Shown here: one piece after another, positions 35,206-44,081 of the stretch
Position numbering within the stretch: the first letter of the stretch is position 1
Layout: each line of letters starts with the position of its first letter
Assembly: GCA_900317845.1 (NCBI GenBank)
Contig: ONII01000012.1
Span: forward strand, 1-64,000
DNA: 64,000 nucleotides
Source of the DNA: an uncultured Bacteroidales bacterium
GTDB lineage: Bacteria > Bacteroidota > Bacteroidia > Bacteroidales > UBA932
Direction: 5' to 3'
Translations under genes and position numbers: made by a program
The notes under the pieces: generated by a model
Told to the model about the DNA's origin: nothing
Database searches by the model: none
Seen by the model: the letters and a program-made list of their open reading frames with translations, nothing else

Positions 35206-36528
35206 CTATCCCTCCTTTACCGCTTTGACCAGGGCGTCGATCTCCGCCTTGGTCCGTTTTTCCGTAACGCAGAAACTCACATAGCCTTCCTCCGTGGGGA
35301 GGGCGGCAAAGAAGCCCGCCTTTTCCAGACGCTCCTGGAGGCCGTTCTGCTTGGGTTTAAGCACGAACTCCTTCAGGAACGGCTTGCCCGGGAACACTTC
35401 CTCGAACCGGCCGGTTTTCAGGAGCTCTTTATACAGGTAATGGGCACCGTCGCTGGAGAGCCGGTTCACTTCCCTAAGGCCTTCCGGGCCCATCAGGGAC
35501 AGGTAAATGGTGACCCACAGGGCCATGAGACTCTCGTTGGAGCAAATGTTGGACGTGGCTTTTTCCCGCTTGATATGCTGCTCGCGGGCCTGCAGGGTGA
35601 GCACAAACACACGGCGGCCTTCTTTATCCACCGTCTGCCCCACAATGCGGCCGGGCATCTTGCGCATATGGTCCTTTTTCACGGCCATAAAGCCTACGTA
35701 CGGGCCGCCGTAGCAAAGAGGCAGGCCCAGGGGCTGACCGTCGCCAATGGCAATATCCGCATCCCACTCGGCCGGGGTTTTCACCACCGCCAGGGCCGAC
35801 GGGTCGCAGTACTCGATGAGAAGCCCTTTCTCCGCGTGGATGGCATCGGCAAAACCGGAATGGTCTTCCACAATACCGTAGCGGTTGATGGACGGAACAA
35901 TGACACCGGCGACATCGTCCTTGGCAAGTTCCGCCTTCAGGCCTTCCAGGCTGGTCTGGCCGTCTGCAACGCGCACGTAGCCTATCTCCACGCCATGGAA
36001 GCGGGCATAGGTTTCCACCACCTCTATCACGTGCGGAAGGAGGCCTTTGGAAAGCAGTACACGCGTCTTTTTGCGGGTGCAGGCGATGGCCATTTTCATG
36101 GCTTCTGCAGCGGCCGTGGGGCCGTCGTACAGCGAAGCGTTGGACACATCCAGGCCGGTAAGGGAGCAAATAAGGCTCTGATATTCAAATATATAACGCA
36201 ACGTTCCCTGCGAAATCTCACACTGGTACGGCGTATAGGCAGTCAAAAACTCCGAACGCGCGCACAGGTACGGGATGACGGACGGCGTGTAGTGGTCGTA
36301 CGCACCGGCGCCCACAAACACCTTGAGTTTGGCGTTCATGGCCTCCAGGGAGGCAAAGCAGTCGCGGATTTCCTGCTCGCTCATGGCGGGCGGAAGGGCA
36401 TAGGCCCCCTTGTGCAGGAACTCGGCGGGAACGTCGCTGTACAAATCGTCCAGCTTTTTCACGCCGATTTTATCCAGCATAGCCTGGATATCCGCTTGCG
36501 TATGAGGCAAATACGGTAACTGAGCCAT
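35206..36528 (-). CDS. gcvPA: Glycine dehydrogenase (decarboxylating) subunit 1
   Basis: The product is 440 aa. Conserved YLPHTQADIQAML, GAGAYDHYTPSVIPYLCARSEF, YQCEISQGTLRYIFEYQ and NICSNESLMAL identify the non-PLP half of the split P-protein. It forms the P complex with GcvPB. The gene starts 1 bp after the gcvH stop. Split P-protein is usual in Bacteroidetes relatives in some lineages and in Firmicutes, while single-chain GcvP occurs elsewhere, so the form is a taxonomic marker of some use. Confidence 0.96.
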   Translation of the reverse strand: MAQLPYLPHTQADIQAMLDKIGVKKLDDLYSDVPAEFLHKGAYALPPAMSEQEIRDCFASLEAMNAKLKVFVGAGAYDHYTPSVIPYLCARSEFLTAYTPYQCEISQGTLRYIFEYQSLICSLTGLDVSNASLYDGPTAAAEAMKMAIACTRKKTRVLLSKGLLPHVIEVVETYARFHGVEIGYVRVADGQTSLEGLKAELAKDDVAGVIVPSINRYGIVEDHSGFADAIHAEKGLLIEYCDPSALAVVKTPAEWDADIAIGDGQPLGLPLCYGGPYVGFMAVKKDHMRKMPGRIVGQTVDKEGRRVFVLTLQAREQHIKREKATSNICSNESLMALWVTIYLSLMGPEGLREVNRLSSDGAHYLYKELLKTGRFEEVFPGKPFLKEFVLKPKQNGLQERLEKAGFFAALPTEEGYVSFCVTEKRTKAEIDALVKAVKEG

Positions 36529-36529
36529 C

Positions 36530-36910
36530 TTATTCGCCGATATGGGCCTTGTAAGCGGCGGCGTCCATCAGGGCGTCCAGCTCCGAAGGCAGGGACATTT
36601 CCACCTTGATAATCCAGGCGCCATAAGCGTCTTCGTTCACCTTCTCGGGAGCGTCTTCCAGCTCTCCGTTCACGAGCACCACCGTGCCGGAAACCGGGCT
36701 GATGAGTTCCGAAGAGGCCTTCACGCTTTCCAGCGCACCAAACTCTTCGCCGGCAATGACATCGTCCCCTTCTTCGGGCATATCCACATAGGTGATATCT
36801 CCCATTTCCTTCTGGGCGAAATCCGTTACGCCAATATAGGCAATATTACCTTCTACCTTTACCCACTCGTGGGACTCGGAATACTTAAGACCTTCGATAA
36901 TCTTGGACAT
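36530..36910 (-). CDS. gcvH: Glycine cleavage system H protein
   Basis: The product is 126 aa. The lipoyl-lysine motif ALESVKASSELISPVSG is intact (Lys in ESVKA). It shuttles the aminomethyl group from P-protein to T-protein and is reduced and reoxidised by dihydrolipoamide dehydrogenase, which is not in this window. It lies 5 bp after gcvT and 1 bp before gcvPA, so expression is coordinated. Confidence 0.97.
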   Translation of the reverse strand: MSKIIEGLKYSESHEWVKVEGNIAYIGVTDFAQKEMGDITYVDMPEEGDDVIAGEEFGALESVKASSELISPVSGTVVLVNGELEDAPEKVNEDAYGAWIIKVEMSLPSELDALMDAAAYKAHIGE

Positions 36911-36915
36911 AATTG

Positions 36916-38010
36916 TTATTTTTTGTAGTTAGTTTGATAAAATCTCTTTTTGACCACCTTGCCGGGGAATACTTTTTTGCGGATACGGATGCAAAGGGGG
37001 GTATCCAGGGCGGCAAGGTCCTTGTTTACCAGGGCAAAGCAGATGCTCTTGTCCAGGGATATGGAGTGATAGCCGGTGGTGACCACGCCCACTTCCTCCC
37101 CATCCGGGGTTTCCACGGGATAGCCGGCACGCGGAATGGCTTTGTCTTCAATCTCAATGCCCACCAGCTTGCGGGAAAGGTTTCCGGCCTTCTGGTCCAG
37201 CAGGGCCTCCTTGCCAATGAAGTCTTTCTCATATTTGCAGAACATGCCCAGACCCGCCATTACGGGGCTGATCTCCGGGCTGAGTTCGTCGCCGTACAGG
37301 GGCAGGCCGGCCTCGAAGCGCAAGGTGTCCCGGCAGCCCAGGCCGCAGGGCTGTACGCCCGCCTTGAGCAGTTTGTCCCAGATTTCCACGATGTTCTCGC
37401 AGGTGGTATACAGTTCAAACCCATCTTCTCCGGTGTAGCCGGTGCGGCTAAGAATGAGGCGCTCCCCATTGTATTCTACGTCGCAGAAGGTGTAGAAAGA
37501 CAGGGCCGCCGCTTCTTTGTAGCCCAGCACGTCCATGATGGTTTTTTCTGCCTCCGGACCCTGGACGGCAATTTGGCCGATGCGCGGCGAAGCGTTGTCC
37601 AGCCGGCAGTCGTAGCCCTTGGCCTGCTCCTGGATCCAGGCAAAGTCTTTGTCGATGTTGGCGGCATTCACCACCAGGAGGAAATGGTCGGCCAGGAACT
37701 CCCGGTATACCAGGAGGTCGTCCACGGTACCGCCGTCCGGGTAGCACATCATGCCGTAGAGCACCTTGCCGGGCTCATAGCCGCGGATGTCGTTGGTAAA
37801 GATGTGGTTGATAAATTCCTCTGCCTGAGGGCCTTTCACAAAAATCTCGCCCATGTGGGACACGTCGAACATGCCCACATGCTGCCGCACCGCATTGTGT
37901 TCTATGGTGATGGAACTGTACTGGATGGGCATGATGTAGCCTGCAAAGGGACTCATCTTGGCACCCAGTGCCATGTGGGCGTCGTACAGACAGGTTTTGA
38001 GTTCTTCCAT
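36916..38010 (-). CDS. gcvT: Glycine cleavage system T protein (aminomethyltransferase)
   Basis: The product is 364 aa. YSSITIEHNAVRQHVGMFDVSHMGEIFV and the SRTGYTGEDGFELY motif with the folate-binding core are typical. It transfers the methylene group to tetrahydrofolate and releases ammonia. It precedes gcvH by 5 bp and follows the ureohydrolase-like gene by 2 bp. The ammonia and one-carbon output tie threonine breakdown in this window to folate metabolism. Confidence 0.97.
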   Translation of the reverse strand: MEELKTCLYDAHMALGAKMSPFAGYIMPIQYSSITIEHNAVRQHVGMFDVSHMGEIFVKGPQAEEFINHIFTNDIRGYEPGKVLYGMMCYPDGGTVDDLLVYREFLADHFLLVVNAANIDKDFAWIQEQAKGYDCRLDNASPRIGQIAVQGPEAEKTIMDVLGYKEAAALSFYTFCDVEYNGERLILSRTGYTGEDGFELYTTCENIVEIWDKLLKAGVQPCGLGCRDTLRFEAGLPLYGDELSPEISPVMAGLGMFCKYEKDFIGKEALLDQKAGNLSRKLVGIEIEDKAIPRAGYPVETPDGEEVGVVTTGYHSISLDKSICFALVNKDLAALDTPLCIRIRKKVFPGKVVKKRFYQTNYKK

Positions 38011-38012
38011 AC

Positions 38013-38696
38013 TTATAAGTGTTTAATTACGTGAGTATAAAGTGCTTTGTTGGTTTCATAGTTAATGCGGAGGTCTTCCGGGCCGCCGCCTTTGGACGGC
38101 GACAGTTCTCCGCAGATATCCACCGCCACCACCGAAGCCGCCTCCAGGATGCGCGTTAGCAGGTCCTGCACCTGCTCCAGCGTATGGGTACCCTGGGACC
38201 AGTCCGTACGGGCCCAGGAGCGGTCCAGGATGTCCTTGTCCAGCGACACATACACGCGCTCTCCCCTTCTTTGCTCCAGCCAGCCCTCCGGCAGGTTTTC
38301 CGGGCAGGCGTCCGGCCCGATGGCAAGCACACTCCGCAGCTGCGGATTTTCCTCCTGCATGGCGCTTACCCAGCTGCCGCAGCTGAGCACGCCGCCAAAG
38401 GCCGGTTCCTGGTTGTCCGGATGGTGGTCCAGAAGCACCAGGTGGAACGGCTGCGTTTCCCGAAGGGCTAGCAGATGACTCATATAATGGTAATCCCCGC
38501 TGTCGATAAAACGCAGCCGCGGGAGTTCTGCCGGTAAGCCCTCATTGATCTCCTTTTGTGCGTCACAGTAACAGCAGGTGCCTTCCAGCCCGGTGAAGTC
38601 CCGATAGACGAGCCCTTCCCCGGCCTGTTCCTGCAGCCAGGGCAAGAAGCCCTGCGCAGCATACGTACCGCTGAAATCCGTGACTAATACGCTCAT
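38013..38696 (-). CDS. Arginase/agmatinase-superfamily (ureohydrolase-like) protein
   Basis: The product is 227 aa, shorter than typical arginase (about 300). Metal-ligand motifs can be matched: GDYH (67-70, for GGDHS), DHHPDN (Asp90, His91, Asp94, for DAHxD) and SLDKDILD (Asp153, Asp155, for SxDxDxxDP). This suggests a dinuclear metal site and hydrolysis of a guanidino or formimino group, but the substrate is unknown. It sits inside the gcv operon, overlapping the upstream membrane gene by 4 bp and preceding gcvT by 2 bp. Confidence 0.75.
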   Translation of the reverse strand: MSVLVTDFSGTYAAQGFLPWLQEQAGEGLVYRDFTGLEGTCCYCDAQKEINEGLPAELPRLRFIDSGDYHYMSHLLALRETQPFHLVLLDHHPDNQEPAFGGVLSCGSWVSAMQEENPQLRSVLAIGPDACPENLPEGWLEQRRGERVYVSLDKDILDRSWARTDWSQGTHTLEQVQDLLTRILEAASVVAVDICGELSPSKGGGPEDLRINYETNKALYTHVIKHL

Positions 38697-40711
38697 TTTC
38701 CCATTTCCTCCGCGGCAAAAGTAAGCGCAATGCGCGTAGCCGTGCGAACTTCCGCCTGTTCTTCCTCAGACAAATCCGTATAGGACAGCATGCCGGGCAG
38801 CCTGCGGTTGAGTTCATCGGTTTCCATGCCCAAGATATAGCCCTGAACCGCCAGGGCATTCACCCAATACTGCTGCATGGAGGCCGCCAGGACGGGCAGC
38901 ATGGGGTCATTCTCCTCCGGTATGCGACCGCCGGCCAGGGCGTACAAGGTACGGGAATACAGGCAGGCGTCAATGTCGATAAGCTGACGGCGGTGCAGTT
39001 CCCGCTGGTTGGCCAGGGCGACGCCCGGCTGGAAGCGGATGCGCTCACTGCGGGCGTCCCAGCTTTCCGGCTGCACGCCGGTTATCCGGCCGGCAACTTC
39101 ACGGTAGCGGACGGCCTCGGCCTTGAGTCCGTGACCGGTTACTACATCCAGGTTCCACACCTTGGACGGGAGGCCGAAGGGATGGATAACCGACACGCCT
39201 TCCGGGCAGAAACTGCGGTTATAGTATTGAATCATGCCGGGAAGCTGCGAGTCCTCCACCGATGCCTTGACCAGGATTTTCAGGCGGGAAAGGTCCTTGC
39301 CGAAACGCGCGGCATCCTGTAGCATGCGGACGGCGAGTTCTACGTTCAGGTGACCGTCGTCAACGGAAATCACCACGTAGTTGAGGGTGGGCAGTTGCAT
39401 GGAAAAATCCAGCCAGAAGCGCTCCGAGCCTGTATGCTGCTCACTCCAGGTAACATTGGCATCGTAGCGGAAAGCCGGCGTACGGCTCAGGAATTCTCCT
39501 TTGAGCTGCTCAATTTTAGGGTCTGCAATCCAATAATTGTTTTGCATGGGCGTCAGGTCCGGCCCCACGAAAGAACCGAATTCATGGATAAAGCGCAGGG
39601 CCTCCTGGCCGGTGGCTCCAAAGCCTACAATGAGGGCGTTGAACCCCTCTGACACGTAGCCCAGGGAATTTCCGCCGGCATCGCGGACCAGCGAGGCCAC
39701 ATTGACGGGCATGAGATCGGGCTCCTGCCGCTTTATCTGGGTAAAAACCAGTTCCTGCTTGTTCAGAAGCCGGATGCGGGGATGCACATTGGCGTACAAC
39801 GCCGTATAGTTGTTGATATCCTGGTTATAGCAGAACACTTTGGCTTTCAAGGTGGACTGGGTTACCAGCAGCTGCAGGAAACGGAAGTTATGTTCTTCGT
39901 TGTCCGAGAGAATGTACACGCAGGAGTTGGCGCTTTGCAGGAGTTTATCCAGAAGCGGCATGCCGATTGCCTCCGCCAGGCCGCTCTGGCAGGAGGGTGT
40001 GGGAAGCTGCCCGCGGATGAACATGAAGTGGTCGTAGCCCAGAACATCTGCCAGATTCCGTTCCGTACGGCGGGAGAACATGGCGTGCAGCACCTCCCCG
40101 ATGGAAAGCTCCCCACCGGCCTTCTCCGACGGATCCGGGAAATGGATGAACAGGAGTTCGTCTCCGGGGGCGCTTTTTCGGATGCTTTGGGCCAGGATGC
40201 ATGCGCTGGGGGTATCGCCCATGAAAATGTGCAGTTTCTTTTTTCCATTAGCAGTCCGTAAACCCCTTATCCTGAGCCGGATGGCGTCTTTTAACCCGCG
40301 CGGGACAATGAGGAAGAACAGCGAAATGGTGAACAGGATGGCCAGCACGAACACCGTGATGTACGAAAGCAGCAGGAGCGGCTCACGGAACACCACGGCC
40401 GCAATGATATCGTCAAAGACAACGGTATGGCCGATGAACATCTCCAGCGAGGCCAGCGAGGAAATCAGGAACAGCTGAATCCAGTTGCCGTCCGTCACGG
40501 TATGGGTTGAGCGGGCCAGCATAATGACGTGAATGCAGGTACCGGCCAGCAAGATGAACGTGAACACCGACAAGAGCGCCCCGCGTTTCCCTTTCCTGAG
40601 CAAGCGCACCAAAAGGGTGACAAAAAGGGTGCTCAGAACAACAAGGCCGACGGCCCAGACAATCATAACGGGAACGGAAACGGGAAAATCCGGCGCGTGC
40701 ATTTGGTGCAT
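38693..40711 (-). CDS. Four-helix membrane protein with Rossmann (RCK/TrkA-N-like) and C-terminal RyR-like domain
   Basis: The product is 672 aa. Four membrane helices lie at about 13-37, 44-66, 78-108 and 112-137. A first nucleotide-binding-like segment follows (KKLHIFMGDTPSACILAQ, from 158), then a clear Rossmann motif ALIVGFGATGQEALRF (359-374). The C-terminus (about 600-665: MQQYWVNALAVQGYILG, LSYTDLSEEEQ) resembles the RyR domain known from bacterial proteins. The layout suggests a ligand-gated membrane sensor or channel-like protein, but no K+-filter motif is seen. It heads the gcv operon, with its own promoter at 40738. Function unknown. Confidence 0.65.
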   Translation of the reverse strand: MHQMHAPDFPVSVPVMIVWAVGLVVLSTLFVTLLVRLLRKGKRGALLSVFTFILLAGTCIHVIMLARSTHTVTDGNWIQLFLISSLASLEMFIGHTVVFDDIIAAVVFREPLLLLSYITVFVLAILFTISLFFLIVPRGLKDAIRLRIRGLRTANGKKKLHIFMGDTPSACILAQSIRKSAPGDELLFIHFPDPSEKAGGELSIGEVLHAMFSRRTERNLADVLGYDHFMFIRGQLPTPSCQSGLAEAIGMPLLDKLLQSANSCVYILSDNEEHNFRFLQLLVTQSTLKAKVFCYNQDINNYTALYANVHPRIRLLNKQELVFTQIKRQEPDLMPVNVASLVRDAGGNSLGYVSEGFNALIVGFGATGQEALRFIHEFGSFVGPDLTPMQNNYWIADPKIEQLKGEFLSRTPAFRYDANVTWSEQHTGSERFWLDFSMQLPTLNYVVISVDDGHLNVELAVRMLQDAARFGKDLSRLKILVKASVEDSQLPGMIQYYNRSFCPEGVSVIHPFGLPSKVWNLDVVTGHGLKAEAVRYREVAGRITGVQPESWDARSERIRFQPGVALANQRELHRRQLIDIDACLYSRTLYALAGGRIPEENDPMLPVLAASMQQYWVNALAVQGYILGMETDELNRRLPGMLSYTDLSEEEQAEVRTATRIALTFAAEEMGK

Positions 40712-40737
40712 ATACTAATAGTTCTTGTCTATACTTA

Positions 40738-40745
40738 CAAAGATA
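40738..40745 (-). promoter_or_regulatory. -7 box for the gcv operon
   Basis: Reverse-strand TATCTTTG, 26 nt upstream of the ATG at 40711. It is the only clear promoter seen ahead of the six-gene gcv unit. Confidence 0.65.
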
Positions 40746-40772
40746 AAACTTTTTTTCGACAAAAAAGAACGT

Positions 40773-40780
40773 TATCTTTG
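40773..40780 (+). promoter_or_regulatory. -7 box for obgE
   Basis: TATCTTTG, 8 nt before the ATG at 40789 and divergent from the gcv promoter. Confidence 0.65.
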
Positions 40781-40788
40781 CAAGTATT

Positions 40789-41781
40789 ATGGCAGAATCC
40801 AACTTCATCGATTATGTCCGGATTTTCTGTGCCAGCGGGCACGGAGGAGCCGGCAGTGCCCACCTCCACAGGGCCAAATACGTACCCAAGGGCGGACCGG
40901 ACGGCGGCGACGGCGGCCGTGGCGGTCACATCATCCTCAAGGTGAATCCGCAGCTATGGACCCTCATCCACCTGCGCTACCGCAAGGTGGTGCGGGCCGA
41001 CAACGGCGGCAACGGTGCGGAGGCCCTCAAACGGGGCAAAAACGGGGCCGACATCATCCTGGAAGTACCCCAGGGCGTGGTGGTAAAGGATGCCGAAACC
41101 GAAGAAGTCATCACCGAACTGGTAGAAAAAGACCAGGAATACATCCTGTGCCAGGGCGGCAAGGGCGGCTGGGGCAACGACCACTTCAAGAGTGCCACCA
41201 ACCAAACGCCGCGCTACGCGCAGCCCGGCGAGGAAGGTCAGGAAGGCTGGTTCATCCTGGAGCTCAAAGTCCTGGCCGATGTGGGCCTGGTGGGCTTCCC
41301 CAACGCCGGGAAGAGCACCCTCCTGGCCGCCATCACATCGGCCAAACCCAAAATCGCCAACTATGCGTTCACCACGCTGGAGCCCAACCTGGGCATTGTG
41401 CGCTACTTTGACAACCGCTCCTTCGTGATGGCGGACATTCCCGGCATCATTGAGGGCGCGCACGAGGGAAAAGGAATTGGCATGCGCTTCCTGCGCCACA
41501 TTGAACGCAACTCCGTGCTGCTGTTCATGGTGGCGGCAGACGAGCCGGATGTCACCAAAGGCTACAAGATCCTGCTCAAGGAACTGGAGGAATACAATCC
41601 GGAACTGCTGGTGAAAGACCGCGTGCTGGCCGTTACCAAGACAGACCTCATCGACGAAAAACAGCGGGCCAAGATAGAGAAAAAACTGCCCTCCGACCTT
41701 CCCCACGTGTTTATCTCGTCCGTAGCCCAGACGGGCCTGAATGAGCTTAAAGAAATGCTCTGGAAAGCCCTGAATCCATGA
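40789..41781 (+). CDS. obgE: GTPase ObgE/CgtA
   Basis: The product is 330 aa. The Gly-rich Obg fold ([30 protein letters not shown]) is followed by a G domain with P-loop [24 protein letters not shown] and TKTD. The C-terminal OCT domain found in some Obg proteins is absent. It associates with the 50S ribosomal subunit and the stress response and is usually essential. It overlaps the PAP2 gene by 4 bp. Confidence 0.96.
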   Translation: MAESNFIDYVRIFCASGHGGAGSAHLHRAKYVPKGGPDGGDGGRGGHIILKVNPQLWTLIHLRYRKVVRADNGGNGAEALKRGKNGADIILEVPQGVVVKDAETEEVITELVEKDQEYILCQGGKGGWGNDHFKSATNQTPRYAQPGEEGQEGWFILELKVLADVGLVGFPNAGKSTLLAAITSAKPKIANYAFTTLEPNLGIVRYFDNRSFVMADIPGIIEGAHEGKGIGMRFLRHIERNSVLLFMVAADEPDVTKGYKILLKELEEYNPELLVKDRVLAVTKTDLIDEKQRAKIEKKLPSDLPHVFISSVAQTGLNELKEMLWKALNP

Positions 41782-42368
41782 CCCTTGACCAACTCATCCA
41801 ATGGGACCAGCACGCCACCCTGTGGCTGAACAACCTGGGGAACACCACCTGGGACCCCTTCTGGCTCATGCTCTCAGATGTCAAGTTCTGGTATCCGGCA
41901 TATGTCATTTTAGCCGTCTTCCTGTTTAAGGAACTGGGCTGGAAAAAAGGCCTGGCGGTCTTGCTGTCCTGCATTCTCATGGTGGTGTGCGTCGACCAAA
42001 GCTGCAATGCGGTTAAAGACAGCGTGGAGCGGCTGCGTCCCTGTTACAATTCCTGGATGATTGCCCACGGCATACGACTCCCCTATGGTATTACCGGCCA
42101 TTTGTTTGGCTTTTTCAGCGGCCATGCGGCCAATACCTTTGGCCTTGCCAGCGCCTCCTACCTGGGATTCCGGCTTAATAATCCGGGCCACAAGTACCGT
42201 ATTTACGGGATTTGTGTGTTTATCTGGGCCGCGCTGGTAGCCGGCAGCCGCATCATCATGGGTGCCCATTTCCTGGGCGACATTGTGGTGGGAGCATGCT
42301 TTGGCACGGCGGTGGGGTCTCTCATCGCCTGCCTCACGCATTACCTGATTGTTAAAGCGAAGCTATAA
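41778..42368 (+). CDS. PAP2-family membrane phosphatase
   Basis: The product is 196 aa with five or six membrane helices. The three phosphatase motifs are complete: [18 protein letters not shown] and [12 protein letters not shown]. Bacterial members act on undecaprenyl pyrophosphate, phosphatidylglycerol phosphate or lipid A phosphates at the outer face of the inner membrane. The substrate here is not known. Its start overlaps obgE by 4 bp and its end overlaps the converging murF by 17 bp. Confidence 0.9.
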   Translation: MTLDQLIQWDQHATLWLNNLGNTTWDPFWLMLSDVKFWYPAYVILAVFLFKELGWKKGLAVLLSCILMVVCVDQSCNAVKDSVERLRPCYNSWMIAHGIRLPYGITGHLFGFFSGHAANTFGLASASYLGFRLNNPGHKYRIYGICVFIWAALVAGSRIIMGAHFLGDIVVGACFGTAVGSLIACLTHYLIVKAKL

Positions 42369-43617
42369 CCTTCTCCATCCGGGTGCTGCGGGAACCTTTT
42401 ACCAGCACCACGCAGTCCTGCAGCGGATTCTCCTGCAGATAGGCGGCCAGTTCATCGGACGTGGCAAAAGCCCGGATACCGGAGCCCGCGGCCGCCCGGA
42501 TGAATTCTTCCCCTACCAGATACGCTTCCGTTCCCTGCAGGCGGGCAACCACCTTGCGATGTTCCTCGTCTGACTCTGCGCCCAGCTCGCGCATGGCGCC
42601 CAGAAGGGCCACCCTGCGGCCTTCCACCAGCGCCAGGTTGTCCAGGGCCACCGCCATGGAAGAGGGGTTGGCGTTGTAGGCATCTACAATAAGCGTATTC
42701 TTTTGCGTTTTAACCAGTTGTGAACGGTTATTGGAAGGAACGTATGAAGCGATGGCTTCAATGGCATCTTTACGCGGGACACCAAAGAACCAGCCAATCT
42801 TGAGGGCTGCCAGAATGTTGGCCGCGTTGTATGCGCCCACCAGGTGGGTTTCCAGCAGGCAGTCCGGAAATTTCATTCGCAGGAAAGGATGCCGGGGCGA
42901 GGAAGGCAGCACAGTCACATCCTGCATGCCGTACGCAATGCAGGGAAGTTCACGTTCCCAGAGCATCTCCTGCAGGACAGTGTCGTCCCCATTGGCGAAG
43001 ACAATCCCCTCGTGCTCCTTCAGGTAGTCGTATAGCAGGCCCTTGGCATGTTTGACGCCGTCATAGCTGCCAAAGCCCTCCAGGTGCGCCTTGCCCACAT
43101 TGGTAATAAGGCCGTGGGTGGGCTGGGAAACGGCCAGCAGCGGTTTGAGGTCTTCCGGATGGCTGGCGCCCATCTCAATGATGGCGATCTGGGCATCCTC
43201 CCCTATCTTGAGCACACTCAGCGGAACGCCAATGTCGTTGTTCAGGTTGCCCTCCGTGGCCACCACGCGGTATTTGGCCGCCAGAACGCTGCGGATGAGC
43301 TCCTTGGTGGTGGTTTTTCCGTTGGTACCGGTAAGGCCGATCACGGGAATGGTGAGCTGCTGCCTGTGGTATGCACCCAGTGCCTGCAGCGCCGCCAGGG
43401 TGTCCGGAACTTTGATGAGGCGGGGGTCATCGGCCTCCACGGTGTTGTTCACTACGGCATAGCAGGCACCCTGCTCCAGGGCCTGCATGGCAAAGGTATT
43501 ACCGTCAAAGTTCTCCCCTTTCAGGGCCACGAACAATTGGTTTTCCCGAATGGTACGGGTGTCTGTATTTACGCCTGCACTATGCAGGAAAATGTCATAT
43601 AATTTGCTGATACTCAT
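42352..43617 (-). CDS. murF: UDP-N-acetylmuramoyl-tripeptide:D-alanyl-D-alanine ligase
   Basis: The product is 421 aa from the ATG at 43617; upstream codons of the open frame lie in a dispersed repeat and the dut gene. Mur ligase motifs include the ATP loop IGLTGTNGKTTTKEL, the EMGASHPEDLKPL region and VDAYNANPSSMAVAL. It adds D-Ala-D-Ala to the muropeptide precursor in the cytoplasm. It is the last gene of the tgt-lptG-dut-murF unit. An intergenic repeat of about 27 bp separates it from dut. Confidence 0.95.
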   Translation of the reverse strand: MSISKLYDIFLHSAGVNTDTRTIRENQLFVALKGENFDGNTFAMQALEQGACYAVVNNTVEADDPRLIKVPDTLAALQALGAYHRQQLTIPVIGLTGTNGKTTTKELIRSVLAAKYRVVATEGNLNNDIGVPLSVLKIGEDAQIAIIEMGASHPEDLKPLLAVSQPTHGLITNVGKAHLEGFGSYDGVKHAKGLLYDYLKEHEGIVFANGDDTVLQEMLWERELPCIAYGMQDVTVLPSSPRHPFLRMKFPDCLLETHLVGAYNAANILAALKIGWFFGVPRKDAIEAIASYVPSNNRSQLVKTQKNTLIVDAYNANPSSMAVALDNLALVEGRRVALLGAMRELGAESDEEHRKVVARLQGTEAYLVGEEFIRAAAGSGIRAFATSDELAAYLQENPLQDCVVLVKGSRSTRMEKVIASL

Positions 43618-43618
43618 A

Positions 43619-43645
43619 AGATTCTTCACTTCGCTCAGAATGACA
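43619..43645. repeat. Dispersed repeat between dut and murF
   Basis: On the minus strand TGTCATTCTGAGCGAAGTGA followed by AGAATCT. It fills most of the 32-bp dut-murF gap and matches the pattern of the in-gene copy at 17084-17120. Confidence 0.75.
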
Positions 43646-43649
43646 GGAG

Positions 43650-44081
43650 CTATTTTCCGGTACTGCCGAAGCCGCCGGCTCCGCGCTGGGTTTCGTTTAA
43701 AATTTCTACCTCCTCCCATTCCACCTGTTCGTGGCGGGCAATGACCATTTGGGCGATGCGCTCCCCCGGAACAATCTCAAAGGGCTCCTGGCTCAGGTTC
43801 ACCAGGATGACGCACACCTCCCCGCGATAGTCGGCATCCACCGTTCCCGGCGTATTGAGTACGGTAATGCCGTGCTTGATGGCCAGGCCGCTACGGGGGC
43901 GCACCTGCGCCTCATAGCCCTCCGGAAGGGCGATATACAGGCCCGTGGGGACCAGCATGCGCTGCAGCGGCTGCAACACCACCGGCTCTTTCAGGTTGGC
44001 TTTGAGGTCCATGCCGGCACTCTGCGCCGTAGCGTATGAGGGGCAGGGATAGGGCGAACGGTTGACAATTTGTACCTTCAT
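43650..44081 (-). CDS. dut: dUTP diphosphatase
   Basis: The product is 143 aa from the ATG at 44081. The five trimeric dUTPase motifs can be seen, including [45 protein letters not shown] and the C-terminal [11 protein letters not shown]. It hydrolyses dUTP to dUMP. The ATG shares a base with the lptG stop (TAATG), so translation is coupled. Confidence 0.96.
   Translation of the reverse strand: MKVQIVNRSPYPCPSYATAQSAGMDLKANLKEPVVLQPLQRMLVPTGLYIALPEGYEAQVRPRSGLAIKHGITVLNTPGTVDADYRGEVCVILVNLSQEPFEIVPGERIAQMVIARHEQVEWEEVEILNETQRGAGGFGSTGK

Noticed and set aside
33871-36519. Very long open frame (882 codons) on the plus strand
   Set aside because: It is exactly antisense to gcvPB and gcvPA, whose motifs are intact; long antisense frames are expected in GC-rich coding DNA.
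40712-40788. Glycine riboswitch ahead of the gcv operon
   Set aside because: The leader before the first gene is only about 25 nt and gcvT itself is preceded by a 2-bp gap, leaving no room for the aptamer.
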